From assembly GCA_027621915.1 (NCBI GenBank), contig JAQCAD010000018.1, forward strand, positions 1 to 57,441: a stretch of 57,441 nt of DNA, in the 5' to 3' direction. This document shows positions 1 through 8,171 of the stretch, piece by piece. Under the pieces are notes generated by a model, which saw nothing but the letters and a program-made list of their open reading frames with translations, made no database searches and had not been told where the DNA came from. The translations under genes were made by a program, and so were the position numbers. The DNA is from Pseudomonadota bacterium (GTDB taxonomy: Bacteria; Pseudomonadota; Gammaproteobacteria; Steroidobacterales; Woeseiaceae). Position 1 is the first letter of the stretch. The number at the start of each line of letters is the position of its first letter.

Positions 1-1
1 G

Positions 2-109
2 TCGCCGTTTACAGCAATGGGAGGCGCATTGAGCGTCGGTGATGTGCTAGTGCTCAAATACGAAATATCCGGCGTGCCGGTAACCCAAAGCGAGTCGTTG
101 CCGCACTGA
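2..109 (+). CDS. C-terminal fragment of an unidentified protein (partial, runs off the left edge)
   Basis: Frame 2 is open from the first base to a TGA at 107-109 and gives a 35-residue tail containing GGALSVGDVLVLKYEISG, with an ordinary amino-acid mix. The other two plus frames close sooner or look random. I do not recognise the family. The fragment lies on the same strand as the next gene, about 165 bases away. It could be a chance open frame, so confidence is low. Confidence 0.4.
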   Translation, partial: SPFTAMGGALSVGDVLVLKYEISGVPVTQSESLPH

Positions 110-273
110 CCAGATTGCCAATGCCGATACGATGATTCTGGATGCATTACGGTATTTCGAGTGGCGTTGATGAACGAGGTCTGTTTCAGGACTCCCTGTG
201 AATTGCGGGATGTTCCAAGAATGGTCCAATTTCGGTCCGGATCTGGCGACGATTTAGTGAAGGGGTGCATAGC

Positions 274-1182
274 ATGAAAAGAATTACAGCGCTTTGCGTC
301 GCCCTTGGCGTAATCACCTCATCGAGCGTGCGCGCTGAAAACTCGCTGACATTCCTGTATGGCGAGTGGTTCGGACCTGGCAAAACGTCGGGCCTCGCCG
401 CGTCGATCAGGCACGCCTGGGAACCAGCACTTGATGGTCAGTTTACAAGCCTGAAGTTGCACAACCAGATGACCGGTAAGGATGGCCAGGAATTCGTATT
501 CGAAGGTATCGGCTATTACCGTGAAACCGATGATCGGACATTCAAAGGATTCTGGATCGACAATGGTGGAGATGCTTTGCCTTTGATCGCTACTTTGGAC
601 AATCAAACGCTGACCGCGATCTGGGGCTCAGAAGACACTAAATCAGGACGCTCCGTGTACCGACTATTGCCGGATGGCACGCTCCAGGCGGTAAACTCCG
701 TCAAAACGGAAAACGGCGAGTGGCAGGAATTCGGTCGTTCGATTTTGTCTCGTTCACCAACCAATGAAGAATCGAATCCGATGGCTAGAGTAACCGGCAT
801 TGGCGGCGTGTTCCTGAAGTCAAGGGGCGATGCTGCAGCATTGGCGTCCTGGTATCGGAAGCACCTTGGTATGAGCCTTGAAGATTTCGGCGGCTCGATA
901 CTGAAATGGGAAGAGGATACCGCTGAGGACAACGGAATTACGGTATGGCACGTTGCTGAATCGAATAGTGAATGGTTTAGCCCCAGCGACTCGACTTTCA
1001 TGATCAACTATCGCGTCGATGACCTGGAAACGATGCTCGAACAATTCAGATTGTCTGGCATCGATATTTTGCAGGGTCCCGAGTACCACGAGAACGGCGT
1101 GTTTGCATGGATCGTGGACTCTGATGGGAACAAGGTCGAACTGTGGGAACCCAAGAATTGGGATGACGCAAACAAAAAGTAG
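274..1182 (+). CDS. Secreted two-domain protein: lipocalin-like (DUF1579-type) domain plus VOC/glyoxalase domain
   Basis: The 302-residue product starts with a signal peptide (about 1-21, ending SVRA). Residues about 25-165 look like the beta-rich domain seen in DUF1579/lipocalin-like proteins (GEWFG near the start, then FEGIGYYR). Residues about 170-300 form a vicinal-oxygen-chelate domain (ASWYRKHLGM, then DSDGNKVELWEP at the end). The glutamate in VELWEP fits the usual last metal ligand, but the first VOC ligand, normally His in a GIxH motif, is Gly here, so metal-dependent catalysis is doubtful. The start is the ATG at 274, which has AAGGGG eight bases upstream; the GTG at 265 sits on that Shine-Dalgarno. 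The substrate is unknown. It converges with the enoyl-CoA hydratase gene. Confidence 0.75.
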   Translation: MKRITALCVALGVITSSSVRAENSLTFLYGEWFGPGKTSGLAASIRHAWEPALDGQFTSLKLHNQMTGKDGQEFVFEGIGYYRETDDRTFKGFWIDNGGDALPLIATLDNQTLTAIWGSEDTKSGRSVYRLLPDGTLQAVNSVKTENGEWQEFGRSILSRSPTNEESNPMARVTGIGGVFLKSRGDAAALASWYRKHLGMSLEDFGGSILKWEEDTAEDNGITVWHVAESNSEWFSPSDSTFMINYRVDDLETMLEQFRLSGIDILQGPEYHENGVFAWIVDSDGNKVELWEPKNWDDANKK

Positions 1183-1292
1183 CCCCGGGGCGATCCGGAA
1201 CTACTTATCCAATTTGGCGCCGTACGATCCCCGAGTGCGCTTGACCTGGTATTCGTTGCGAATCAGATTGTCGATCTAATTCATTACCGGAT

Positions 1293-2060
1293 TCATGGGC
1301 GGCGCCGGGAAACTAAATATGCCTCTCGTGCTGACTGACACTCAGGATCGATCATTGACGCGAGCAGGCTGTCGGCATCTGACCAGCTGCGCATCGTACC
1401 TGTCATTTGCGAAGTGACGGCATTGACGTGACGCTTGGTGACTGCAACCGGATTCGCAGGTTTTGCGGCGATCTGCAGCGCTAGCTGCTGTACAGCCTTT
1501 TCCAGTTCATCAAGCTTCACGACGCGATTCAGGAAGCCGGCCGACAGGGCTTCCTGACTGTCGAATTGCCTGCAAGTGGCTACCAGCTCTTTCGTTAACG
1601 CCGGCCCGATCTCCCGAACCAGGCGGGGAATGCCGCCCCAGGCCAGCGGAATGCCGAGATCGATTTCCGGGATAGAAAAAAGCGTTGTGTCAGCGGCGAT
1701 TCGAAGATCACATGCAGCCGCTAACACCAGGCCGCCGCCTACGCACCAGCCGTGCAGGCGAGCGATGGTCATGGCTGTCATATTCTCGATGGCCTCGGCC
1801 ATTACGCGACCGAGATCGGCAGCATCTCGCGCGCCACGCTCGGTAACGACGGGAAACTCCGAGAGATCTGCGCCGGACGAAAAAGCCTTGCCTCGTCCAC
1901 CCACGATCACGACACGGGTTTCCGACTGTTCGTTGAACCATCGTGCGGCGTCAGTAAGTTCACGCAAGGTTTGCTGAGAAAGGGCATTGAGTTTTTCAGG
2001 TCGGTTCAGCCACAAAGTGCCGATACCGCCCTGCAAGCCGACTTCCAACGTCTTGTACAT
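1293..2060 (-). CDS. Enoyl-CoA hydratase/isomerase (crotonase) family protein
   Basis: This 255-residue crotonase-fold protein has the acyl-CoA/oxyanion-hole elements SSGADL (about 61-66) and WCVGGG (about 105-110), and the conserved IPE turn with Glu132. The first catalytic glutamate of true hydratases, which follows GGG (GGGCE in the mammalian enzyme), is Val112 here. Glu132, matching the second catalytic glutamate, is kept. That pattern argues against a classical hydratase and for an isomerase or another crotonase reaction. The start is the ATG at 2060, with GGAGG eight bases upstream; an in-frame TTG five codons earlier overlaps the ribosome binding site. The pathway is unknown, since no other acyl-CoA gene is nearby. 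Confidence 0.85.
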   Translation of the reverse strand: MYKTLEVGLQGGIGTLWLNRPEKLNALSQQTLRELTDAARWFNEQSETRVVIVGGRGKAFSSGADLSEFPVVTERGARDAADLGRVMAEAIENMTAMTIARLHGWCVGGGLVLAAACDLRIAADTTLFSIPEIDLGIPLAWGGIPRLVREIGPALTKELVATCRQFDSQEALSAGFLNRVVKLDELEKAVQQLALQIAAKPANPVAVTKRHVNAVTSQMTGTMRSWSDADSLLASMIDPECQSAREAYLVSRRRP

Positions 2061-2350
2061 TTGACGTGCCTCCAACGATTACTGGTTCAATGAAACGGCC
2101 GGGTTATTCCGGTCGCCTGCCATCGTACCAGTTCACAGGTGACGCATTGAACCAGGCGTGTCCACCGAAAAAATTGCAGTTTTTCTTGCGCAGCAATGTG
2201 CGGGAAATCAGGAATTTCCTCGTCGATCCGCTTGATTTCAAGCCCTTCCAGGGCTCGCTTGACAAGCGGCCGGCGGACTCGTAGAAGAAGGCCATCTACT
2301 CTAGATTCAGAGAGATAAAAAATAACAGCAATCTCGAAGGGGTGACTGAA
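2061..2350. other. 290-bp intergenic region with competing short open frames
   Basis: This gap separates two divergent genes and should hold both promoters. It also contains a plus-strand 64-codon frame (ATG 2090 to stop 2284, G or C in about two thirds of third positions, no Shine-Dalgarno). On the minus strand, a frame from ATG 2295 and a second, startless frame ending at a TGA at 2087-2089 can be joined by a single -1 shift near 2266 into a plausible 70-residue protein. None is convincing alone, so I annotate no gene. Confidence 0.5.
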
Positions 2351-3046
2351 ATGAAAACCACCAATATTACAGCCCGCAGAAAGTTCCTGGGAAAGATGCT
2401 TGGAGCGGCGACGGCTGCAACATTACCGCTGGCCAGGCTGAGCACCGCCAGTGCCGCCGAAACGAGCGGACATGATAAATGGCTCGATAGCATGACCGGC
2501 AATCACAAATGCCTGTTTGATTTCCCACAGCACGGTCGGGGTGCAGGGCTGGTTCATATCTACAATTACATTGCCACGTACCAGGCGGCTTACGGAGCGG
2601 ATGTCTCGGATATCAGCACTGTCGGAACGCTCTACAGCGTAGGTGCAAACTCAAGCATCCCGATGGCGTTTACTGATGAGATGTGGGGTAAGTACAAATT
2701 TGGTGAGTACATGTCCCTCGACGATCCGCAAACTGGCAAGCCGGCAGTCAGAAATCTGTTCTACAAGACGATGGATGGCGACGAGCTGCCCAGGGTCGGA
2801 ACGATCGGGCCGTTCCCGGACGCGTCCGTATCTGCGTTGCAGGCCAATATGGGAACTATTTTTCTGCTTTGCAACAACGCAGCAATAGCATTGGGAATGG
2901 ATCTGAGTCGACTCGGGTTTGGAGCGGCGGCGGATATTACCGCCGAACTCAAGTCTAATTTAATGCCTGGTATACAGGTTGTACCTGCGATGGTGATCGC
3001 CATCGAAAAGGCACAGGCCGCAGGCATTTCCTATAACAGGCAGTAG
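2351..3046 (+). CDS. Tat-exported protein of unknown function, possibly DsrE-like
   Basis: The 231-residue product has a twin-arginine signal: ARRKFLG at residues 8-14, a hydrophobic Ala/Leu stretch, and an A-S-A cleavage site near 38. The mature part has two cysteines, one in NHKCLFDF and one in FLLCNNAAIALG. The latter recalls the conserved cysteine turn of DsrE/DsrF-fold proteins, but the match is loose and the assignment is inference. Tat export suggests folding or cofactor loading in the cytoplasm. The ATG at 2351 is chosen because AAGGGG lies about nine bases upstream; the GTG at 2342 overlaps it. A strong hairpin follows the stop, and the cytochrome gene converges from the other side. 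Confidence 0.7.
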   Translation: MKTTNITARRKFLGKMLGAATAATLPLARLSTASAAETSGHDKWLDSMTGNHKCLFDFPQHGRGAGLVHIYNYIATYQAAYGADVSDISTVGTLYSVGANSSIPMAFTDEMWGKYKFGEYMSLDDPQTGKPAVRNLFYKTMDGDELPRVGTIGPFPDASVSALQANMGTIFLLCNNAAIALGMDLSRLGFGAAADITAELKSNLMPGIQVVPAMVIAIEKAQAAGISYNRQ

Positions 3047-3065
3047 ACCTTTGCAGCATGTCAAA

Positions 3066-3095
3066 GAAAGGGGCGTCCATCGGGCGCCCCTTTTC
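3066..3095. terminator. Bidirectional intrinsic terminator between convergent genes
   Basis: GAAAGGGGCGTCC (3066-3078) pairs with GGGCGCCCCTTTTC (3082-3095) across a three-base loop, with one G-U pair. The T-run serves plus-strand transcripts, and the A-rich left flank gives a T-rich tail on the minus strand. It lies 20 bases after the Tat-protein stop and 21 bases after the stop of the minus-strand cytochrome gene. Confidence 0.85.
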
Positions 3096-3116
3096 TATTG
3101 GTACATACCAAGAACG

Positions 3117-3557
3117 TTATTGCAGACCGGCATCCGGGTTCAGGACAGCTGCCACTCGCGCTTTGTATGTTCGATGGCACCCAAGGCAACCATCGATCAT
3201 TTGTTGGAAGCTTGAACTTGCAGCGCCACTATCGCCCGCCGTGGCGGCATTGCGGATCTCAATTGACAGGTCGTGAACCTGCGTATCAAGCTGCTTGAAC
3301 GCCGGCATTTCCGATCCAAGTTCCGCGGCTACGAGCTGCACTTGTTCCGGCGAAATTTGCGGGTGGTTCGAGATACCGGTCGCACCAGCTACAACCCGGT
3401 CCAGGTCATCAGTCAGCAGACCGTCCGCAATTTCCATCGTGTTGTCGCGTAGCTCCTGCATGATTATTTTCAGAGTCACAGCATCGGCAGATAGAGCAAC
3501 TGCCGGAATCAGGAATACCAGTATCGCACCCGTTCGCGTGAATCCACTTTTGAGCAT
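3117..3557 (-). CDS. Periplasmic cytochrome c'-like protein (class II c-type cytochrome)
   Basis: The 146-residue product has a signal peptide (about 1-24, ALSA cleavage), a helical mature domain, and one haem attachment motif CLGCH at 124-128 close to the C-terminus. That late position is typical of class II cytochromes (c'/c-556), which are four-helix bundles, rather than class I. It should be exported by Sec and given haem in the periplasm; electron transfer or NO/CO binding are possible roles. The methionine that ligates haem in c-556 types cannot be assigned by eye. The ATG at 3557 has GGAG six bases upstream; an adjacent GTG at 3560 is an alternative. It is a single gene, terminated by the shared hairpin. 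Confidence 0.8.
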   Translation of the reverse strand: MLKSGFTRTGAILVFLIPAVALSADAVTLKIIMQELRDNTMEIADGLLTDDLDRVVAGATGISNHPQISPEQVQLVAAELGSEMPAFKQLDTQVHDLSIEIRNAATAGDSGAASSSFQQMIDGCLGCHRTYKARVAAVLNPDAGLQ

Positions 3558-3762
3558 CACATTCTCCGTTTGGAAAAATCTCGAGTTGAAAAGACAGCGA
3601 TTCTATCAGTTCTACGGCAATGGTTGTCAGGCGGGTCCCGAGCAGTAACAAGGGGTCGATGGATTACATTGCAGAACTTGAAATCTGATGTTTCGATACT
3701 TTTTGAGTATTCCACGTTGGGGGAACTCACTTCATCCGGCAAGTTTTCGATACACTGCGCGA

Positions 3763-4818
3763 ATGCCGGTGAACACCAAACTCGCAGATTTCGGTTGGGG
3801 GCCGCTACAGGAGCGGCAGCGCTCTGCCCAGGCCGACCAGAACATTCGCCCCGCTCGTGTACTCGATGTGCATCGATCGCTCGTCCACGTCGCTGCGCCA
3901 TCTTTTGACGAGTCTGTGCCAACGCCGCTGAACCATGAGAAGGGCCCTGTCACGGTTGGCGACTGGGTCTTCGTGGATGAATCCGGAAAACGAATAGTCA
4001 GTATTCTAGACCGGACGTCCCTGTTTCGCCGCCGGGCACCGGGCACCGATTATCGCGAGCAACTAATTGCCGCCAATGTCGATACATTGTTCATTGTATC
4101 GTCCTGCAACCATGACTTTAACGAAGCCCGCCTGGAACGCTATCTCGCGATCGGCCGCGACGCCGGTGTGATGTCACTGATCGTTCTGACCAAGGCAGAT
4201 CTGTGCGAAGACAGTTCAGACTACGTTCGCCGCTCGTCGAAGCTTGCGCCTGGCCTTATTGTCGAGACGGTGAACGCGCTCGAACGTGAGTCCCTGGCGG
4301 TTCTTGATTCGTGGCTCGCAAGTGGTCAGACAATCGCTTTGCTGGGTTCCTCCGGCGTTGGCAAGTCGACACTGACGAACACGTTGCTTGGACGACGGGA
4401 TATATCAACGCAGGAAGCCCGCGCCGACGATGACCGGGGCCGCCATACGACAACGTCCCGACAGATGCATCAATTGCCAGGCGGCGCCTGGCTCGTGGAC
4501 ACGCCGGGTATGCGCGAACTGCAACTCACTGATGTACGTTCAGGTCTGGACGATGTCTTTGCGGAGATCACCGAACTCGCGCGAAAGTGCCGCTTTGCGG
4601 ATTGCACGCACAATGCGGAACCAGGATGCGCCGTACTGGCCGCGGTTGAGAACAGCGAGGTAGATGTCGATCGTGTTACGCGTTGGCGAAAACTGGTACG
4701 GGAAGAGGCGCACAACAGGGAAAGTATTGCCGAGCGACGCGCGCGTGACAAATCTACCGGCAAGCTTTACAAGACCATCATCAGCGAAACACAAAGAAAG
4801 AAAGGCCGGGAGGCTTGA
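3763..4818 (+). CDS. rsgA: Ribosome small subunit-dependent GTPase A
   Basis: This 351-residue protein shows the circularly permuted GTPase order of RsgA: an OB-fold region (about 30-90), then G4 (LTKAD), G1 (GSSGVGKST, about 194-202) and G3 (DTPGMREL), then the zinc-binding domain with Cys276, Cys281, His283 and Cys289 (CRFADCTHNAEPGC). The C-terminal basic helix (KLYKTI) is also typical. RsgA acts late in 30S subunit maturation and is stimulated by the ribosome. The frame is open upstream to 3688, but the family N-terminus matches the ATG at 3763. No strong Shine-Dalgarno precedes it, and TACACT at 3751-3756 resembles a -10 element, so the leader may be very short. Confidence 0.95.
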   Translation: MPVNTKLADFGWGPLQERQRSAQADQNIRPARVLDVHRSLVHVAAPSFDESVPTPLNHEKGPVTVGDWVFVDESGKRIVSILDRTSLFRRRAPGTDYREQLIAANVDTLFIVSSCNHDFNEARLERYLAIGRDAGVMSLIVLTKADLCEDSSDYVRRSSKLAPGLIVETVNALERESLAVLDSWLASGQTIALLGSSGVGKSTLTNTLLGRRDISTQEARADDDRGRHTTTSRQMHQLPGGAWLVDTPGMRELQLTDVRSGLDDVFAEITELARKCRFADCTHNAEPGCAVLAAVENSEVDVDRVTRWRKLVREEAHNRESIAERRARDKSTGKLYKTIISETQRKKGREA

Positions 4819-4857
4819 GTTACGGCCGTCGTGGTTGGTTGACTTGCCGACAGATTG

Positions 4858-6072
4858 TCAGACGCTTCGTGTAGCCACAGCCGGGGGTACAGATGCGGCG
4901 CGGCGTGCCGGTGCCATCGCAGCCAGGGACGACAGAATCCAGAGCGCGGCAATACCGGCAGGCAGGTAGCGCCAGTCGAGTCTCGTCAGCGAATAGGAGA
5001 CCTCCAGCCAATAGGCGACACCGAACGTCAGGATCGCACCCAGCGCCGCACCCGCAGTCGTGATCAACCAGTTCTCCAGCATGAATTGGATGACTATATG
5101 CATTCGTGTTGCTCCGAGTGCGCGGCGAGTGCCGATCTGTTTCGTGCGCTGTGTAACGTGAAAGGAGGCAAGTCCGACGATCACCAATGCTGTGAGTCCG
5201 ATCAGAAGGGCCATCACGATGGACAGAATTGTCACCATCGCGAAATCAGGACGATACGAGCGTGCGGCGATTTCCTCCAGCGAGCGTACGCTCTTGATCA
5301 CGCGGCTTCGATTTGATTCGCCAAGTTTCTGTTCGATTATCGGCATCAACTCGTCCCGCATCCCCGGTTCAACGCGCGTGACGTATTTGTTGGTTGTATC
5401 AGCCTCGATGCCGGGCTGAATCACGCTGTTATTGAACTTGCTCCAGTCGACCCAGGAGCCGTGCATGTGATCGATGATGCCGACGATTGTCGATTGCGTC
5501 ATGTCGCCCCAGTAAACTGTCTGGCCCAGCGCGTCTTCGTCACCGTACAGGTCGTCGGCGAGCGCCTGCGTGACCAGCACGGACGCCGGGACGCCGGAAT
5601 CGATCGTTGGCTTGACGACATCCACTTCCGCAGGCAGGAAGTTTCTGCCGCGCGACAGCCGAACACCAAGCGCGTCAAGGCCGTTTTCATCCCACCGGTA
5701 ACGTGCGGTGTTCACAGAATCAATCGTCTCATCGGGCACCGTTCGCAAACCCGTCCCCGACCCCGATCCACTTAACGGCACCTGGTTTAGTACCGATGCC
5801 GTGACAACACCCGGTATGGATTTAATTAGATCCAGATCGTTGGTGATGCTGTTAACGACATCGAAGTCCTCACCGAATCCACGGACGTAAGTCACTATGA
5901 CGTTGTCAACATCGATACCCGGATCGCGATTCATTTTTTCGCTTCGCTGAACAACAATAAATAGTGCGTTAACGACGATCGCCAGCGTCACAGCAATTTG
6001 CAACGCCACCAGAATCGGCCCGGTCTTGCTACGCAGCAGCGAGGAGATCATTGGTCGAAATCCCATATTCAT
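4858..6072 (-). CDS. ABC transporter permease, MacB/FtsX type (second of a pair)
   Basis: This 404-residue permease has one N-terminal membrane helix (about 20-42), a large periplasmic MacB_PCD-like domain (about 43-265), and an FtsX-type domain with three C-terminal helices. The RRALGATR turn after the second helix is the usual FtsX motif. It starts four bases after the stop of the other permease, so the two are co-translated and probably dimerise. This architecture performs mechanotransmission, in lipid or substrate extrusion or cell-envelope control, and needs an ATPase. None is encoded within this window. Two in-frame ATGs (6072, 6066) are both possible. Confidence 0.85.
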   Translation of the reverse strand: MNMGFRPMISSLLRSKTGPILVALQIAVTLAIVVNALFIVVQRSEKMNRDPGIDVDNVIVTYVRGFGEDFDVVNSITNDLDLIKSIPGVVTASVLNQVPLSGSGSGTGLRTVPDETIDSVNTARYRWDENGLDALGVRLSRGRNFLPAEVDVVKPTIDSGVPASVLVTQALADDLYGDEDALGQTVYWGDMTQSTIVGIIDHMHGSWVDWSKFNNSVIQPGIEADTTNKYVTRVEPGMRDELMPIIEQKLGESNRSRVIKSVRSLEEIAARSYRPDFAMVTILSIVMALLIGLTALVIVGLASFHVTQRTKQIGTRRALGATRMHIVIQFMLENWLITTAGAALGAILTFGVAYWLEVSYSLTRLDWRYLPAGIAALWILSSLAAMAPARRAASVPPAVATRSV

Positions 6073-6076
6073 ATTC

Positions 6077-7393
6077 CTATTGTGCTTTCAACTGTGCGGC
6101 GGGAGGGATCTGGCAGACGCGCCACGCGGGATACAGCCCTGCGATGACGCCACTAGTGACTGCGATTCCGATTGCGGTAAACGTCATCACCCAATCCAGC
6201 CTGGCAAGGCCCGGCGGCGACTCATACAGGAATTTGATGCCCTGCAGGCCAAAAACCGAGAGTAACAAGCCGATCAAACCACCGGAAAACCCGATGACGG
6301 CAACTTCTACAATCTGTTGATTGAAGATGACCTGGCGGCTGGCGCCCAGTGCCCGACGAAGACTGATTTCAGCCTTTTTGCCGACGAACTTGGTTAGCAG
6401 CAACGCGATTGTACTGATCAGGCAAACGATCAGGAACATGAACGACAAACCAACCAAAACCCTGGTGTCGGTAGCCACGACTTCGTGGTACTCCATCCAT
6501 TCCATTACATCGTAGATATTGTTGTTCAACGGGCGCTCGAAGCGACCCAATCTTTTTTGATCGTTTACATAGGCGTCCAGGTGCGCAAGATATTTATCCG
6601 CGTCGCCAGGGCTATCCAGTTCGACGAAATACTGAATCCAGACCGATTCCGAATTCAGCCATTGCTCAAAAGAATTGATGTCCTCGGCCTTCCACCCCCA
6701 GTCGCTGCCGCTTGACTGCAGTTCCATGGCTCGCGTCAGGCTGTACGGGATGAACATGTCGTTGACTTCCTCGAAACCGCTTTCGATCGGATCGTAAAAT
6801 CTTGGTGTTGGCTCCCAGGTATCGATGACGCCAACGATCTGGAACCGGATGCCCGACAGGGTAAGGCGACTACCGACACTATCTGTGCCGCCAAACAGGC
6901 GTTCGTTAAGTGCTTTGGTCAGGACGACGACTGGCTCGGCTGCTGCGTCGGCTGCCGTGTCCCAGCCGCTGCCGTAGGCGAACGGTACGTCAAACATCGG
7001 GAAGAAGTCGCTGCTGGCGACCCGGGCGCTAGCCTCAAACGGCAATACGCCGTTGCCGGCAGGTTCGACGATCAGGCTGGATTCAAACATTGCGACCTGC
7101 CGTTTGCCCTTTGCAAGCGAGAGCAATCGTTCGGCGTCGTGATAGGTGACCTGGTGAGGAGCACGTTCCGGAAAGTCATCGTCGAATGGTCGCAGCGGGT
7201 CCCAGCTATCCATGGTTACTGCAAAAAGAACATCACTTTTTGCAGGGATCGGATTGCCGCTCATGAGGTAGTAGATGGTCAGTGTGGTCATACTGACGCC
7301 TATACCAACCGCGATCGCTGCGACCATCAGTGTGGTCATGATGGGATTACGCCGCATGCTCTTTAGTGCAAGCTTTACATGGTATTTGAACAT
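6077..7393 (-). CDS. ABC transporter permease, MacB/FtsX type (first of a pair)
   Basis: This 438-residue protein begins MFKYHVKLALKSMRRNP, the normal cytoplasmic start of this family. A first helix (about 22-45), a periplasmic MacB_PCD domain and three C-terminal helices with RRALGASR follow. The frame is open 32 codons further upstream (7489), but that stretch is Arg/Asn-rich and unlike the family, so the ATG at 7393 is preferred. It is the first gene of its transcript: the next gene upstream, hemG, is divergent. The ATPase and periplasmic adaptor that usually accompany such permeases are absent on both sides. Confidence 0.85.
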   Translation of the reverse strand: MFKYHVKLALKSMRRNPIMTTLMVAAIAVGIGVSMTTLTIYYLMSGNPIPAKSDVLFAVTMDSWDPLRPFDDDFPERAPHQVTYHDAERLLSLAKGKRQVAMFESSLIVEPAGNGVLPFEASARVASSDFFPMFDVPFAYGSGWDTAADAAAEPVVVLTKALNERLFGGTDSVGSRLTLSGIRFQIVGVIDTWEPTPRFYDPIESGFEEVNDMFIPYSLTRAMELQSSGSDWGWKAEDINSFEQWLNSESVWIQYFVELDSPGDADKYLAHLDAYVNDQKRLGRFERPLNNNIYDVMEWMEYHEVVATDTRVLVGLSFMFLIVCLISTIALLLTKFVGKKAEISLRRALGASRQVIFNQQIVEVAVIGFSGGLIGLLLSVFGLQGIKFLYESPPGLARLDWVMTFTAIGIAVTSGVIAGLYPAWRVCQIPPAAQLKAQ

Positions 7394-7627
7394 CTGGATA
7401 TTCCGGGCCGCTGAATTTCTGCGTGTCCCTGATTCGATGCTGCGCCGACCGAAAAGGTTTGAATTCGTGGTGCCCAGGTGACGACTCAATTGCTAAACGG
7501 CGACGGCGTGGTTTCCCCGGCAATTGACTGGGCAGAAAATCCCGGCAGACTGTCCGAACGAGCCGCCGTGGATAGTGGGTAACGGCTTGCTCGTTAAAAT
7601 ATTTTTCGCGACAGGGTCAGTGAATCG

Positions 7628-8158
7628 ATGGCACAGATTATTTTCGTCTACTCAACCGTTGACGGTCACACGTTAGAGATTTGTGAGCGCCTCTCCAAAC
7701 TGGTCGAACGACGAGGTCACCAGTCATCGATGCAGGAACTGACACCAAATTCCGAAATCGAACTTGGAAAATTCGATCGCGTGGTGATCGGAGCGAGCAT
7801 ACGTTACGGCCATCATCGTCCTGAAGTTTCCCGCTTTATCCAGGATAACGTTGATGTGCTTGAGTCCAGGCCAAGCGCGTTCTTTTCGGTCAACGCCGTG
7901 GCACGCAAGCCGGAAAAAAGGGCGCCACATACCAATCCGTACGTCAAAAAATTTCTCGGCACAATTTCCTGGCGGCCGAGGTTAATTGGCATATTTGGTG
8001 GCAAGATCGAGTACCCAAAGTATCGATTCTGGGACAAAACGATGATCCGCTTTATCATGTGGTTGACCAAAGGACCAACCGACCCGAATGCGATTGTCGA
8101 TTTTACGGATTGGGACGAAGTAGAGGCATTCGCACTGGCTATCAGCGAAATGAGTTGA
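7628..8158 (+). CDS. hemG: Flavodoxin-type protoporphyrinogen IX dehydrogenase (HemG)
   Basis: This 176-residue flavodoxin-fold protein has the FMN phosphate-loop region YSTVDGHT (about 8-15), VVIGASIRYGHH (about 52-63), FFSVNAVARKP, and the long insert GIFGGKIEYPKYRFWDKTMIRFIMW that is diagnostic of HemG over ordinary flavodoxins. HemG oxidises protoporphyrinogen IX to protoporphyrin IX in haem synthesis and passes electrons to the quinone pool. TAAAAT at about 7595 may be a -10 element, and AGGG lies 11 bases before the ATG. The gene is monocistronic: the downstream gene converges after 13 bases. Confidence 0.88.
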   Translation: MAQIIFVYSTVDGHTLEICERLSKLVERRGHQSSMQELTPNSEIELGKFDRVVIGASIRYGHHRPEVSRFIQDNVDVLESRPSAFFSVNAVARKPEKRAPHTNPYVKKFLGTISWRPRLIGIFGGKIEYPKYRFWDKTMIRFIMWLTKGPTDPNAIVDFTDWDEVEAFALAISEMS

Positions 8159-8171
8159 TCAATCTCGCGAT

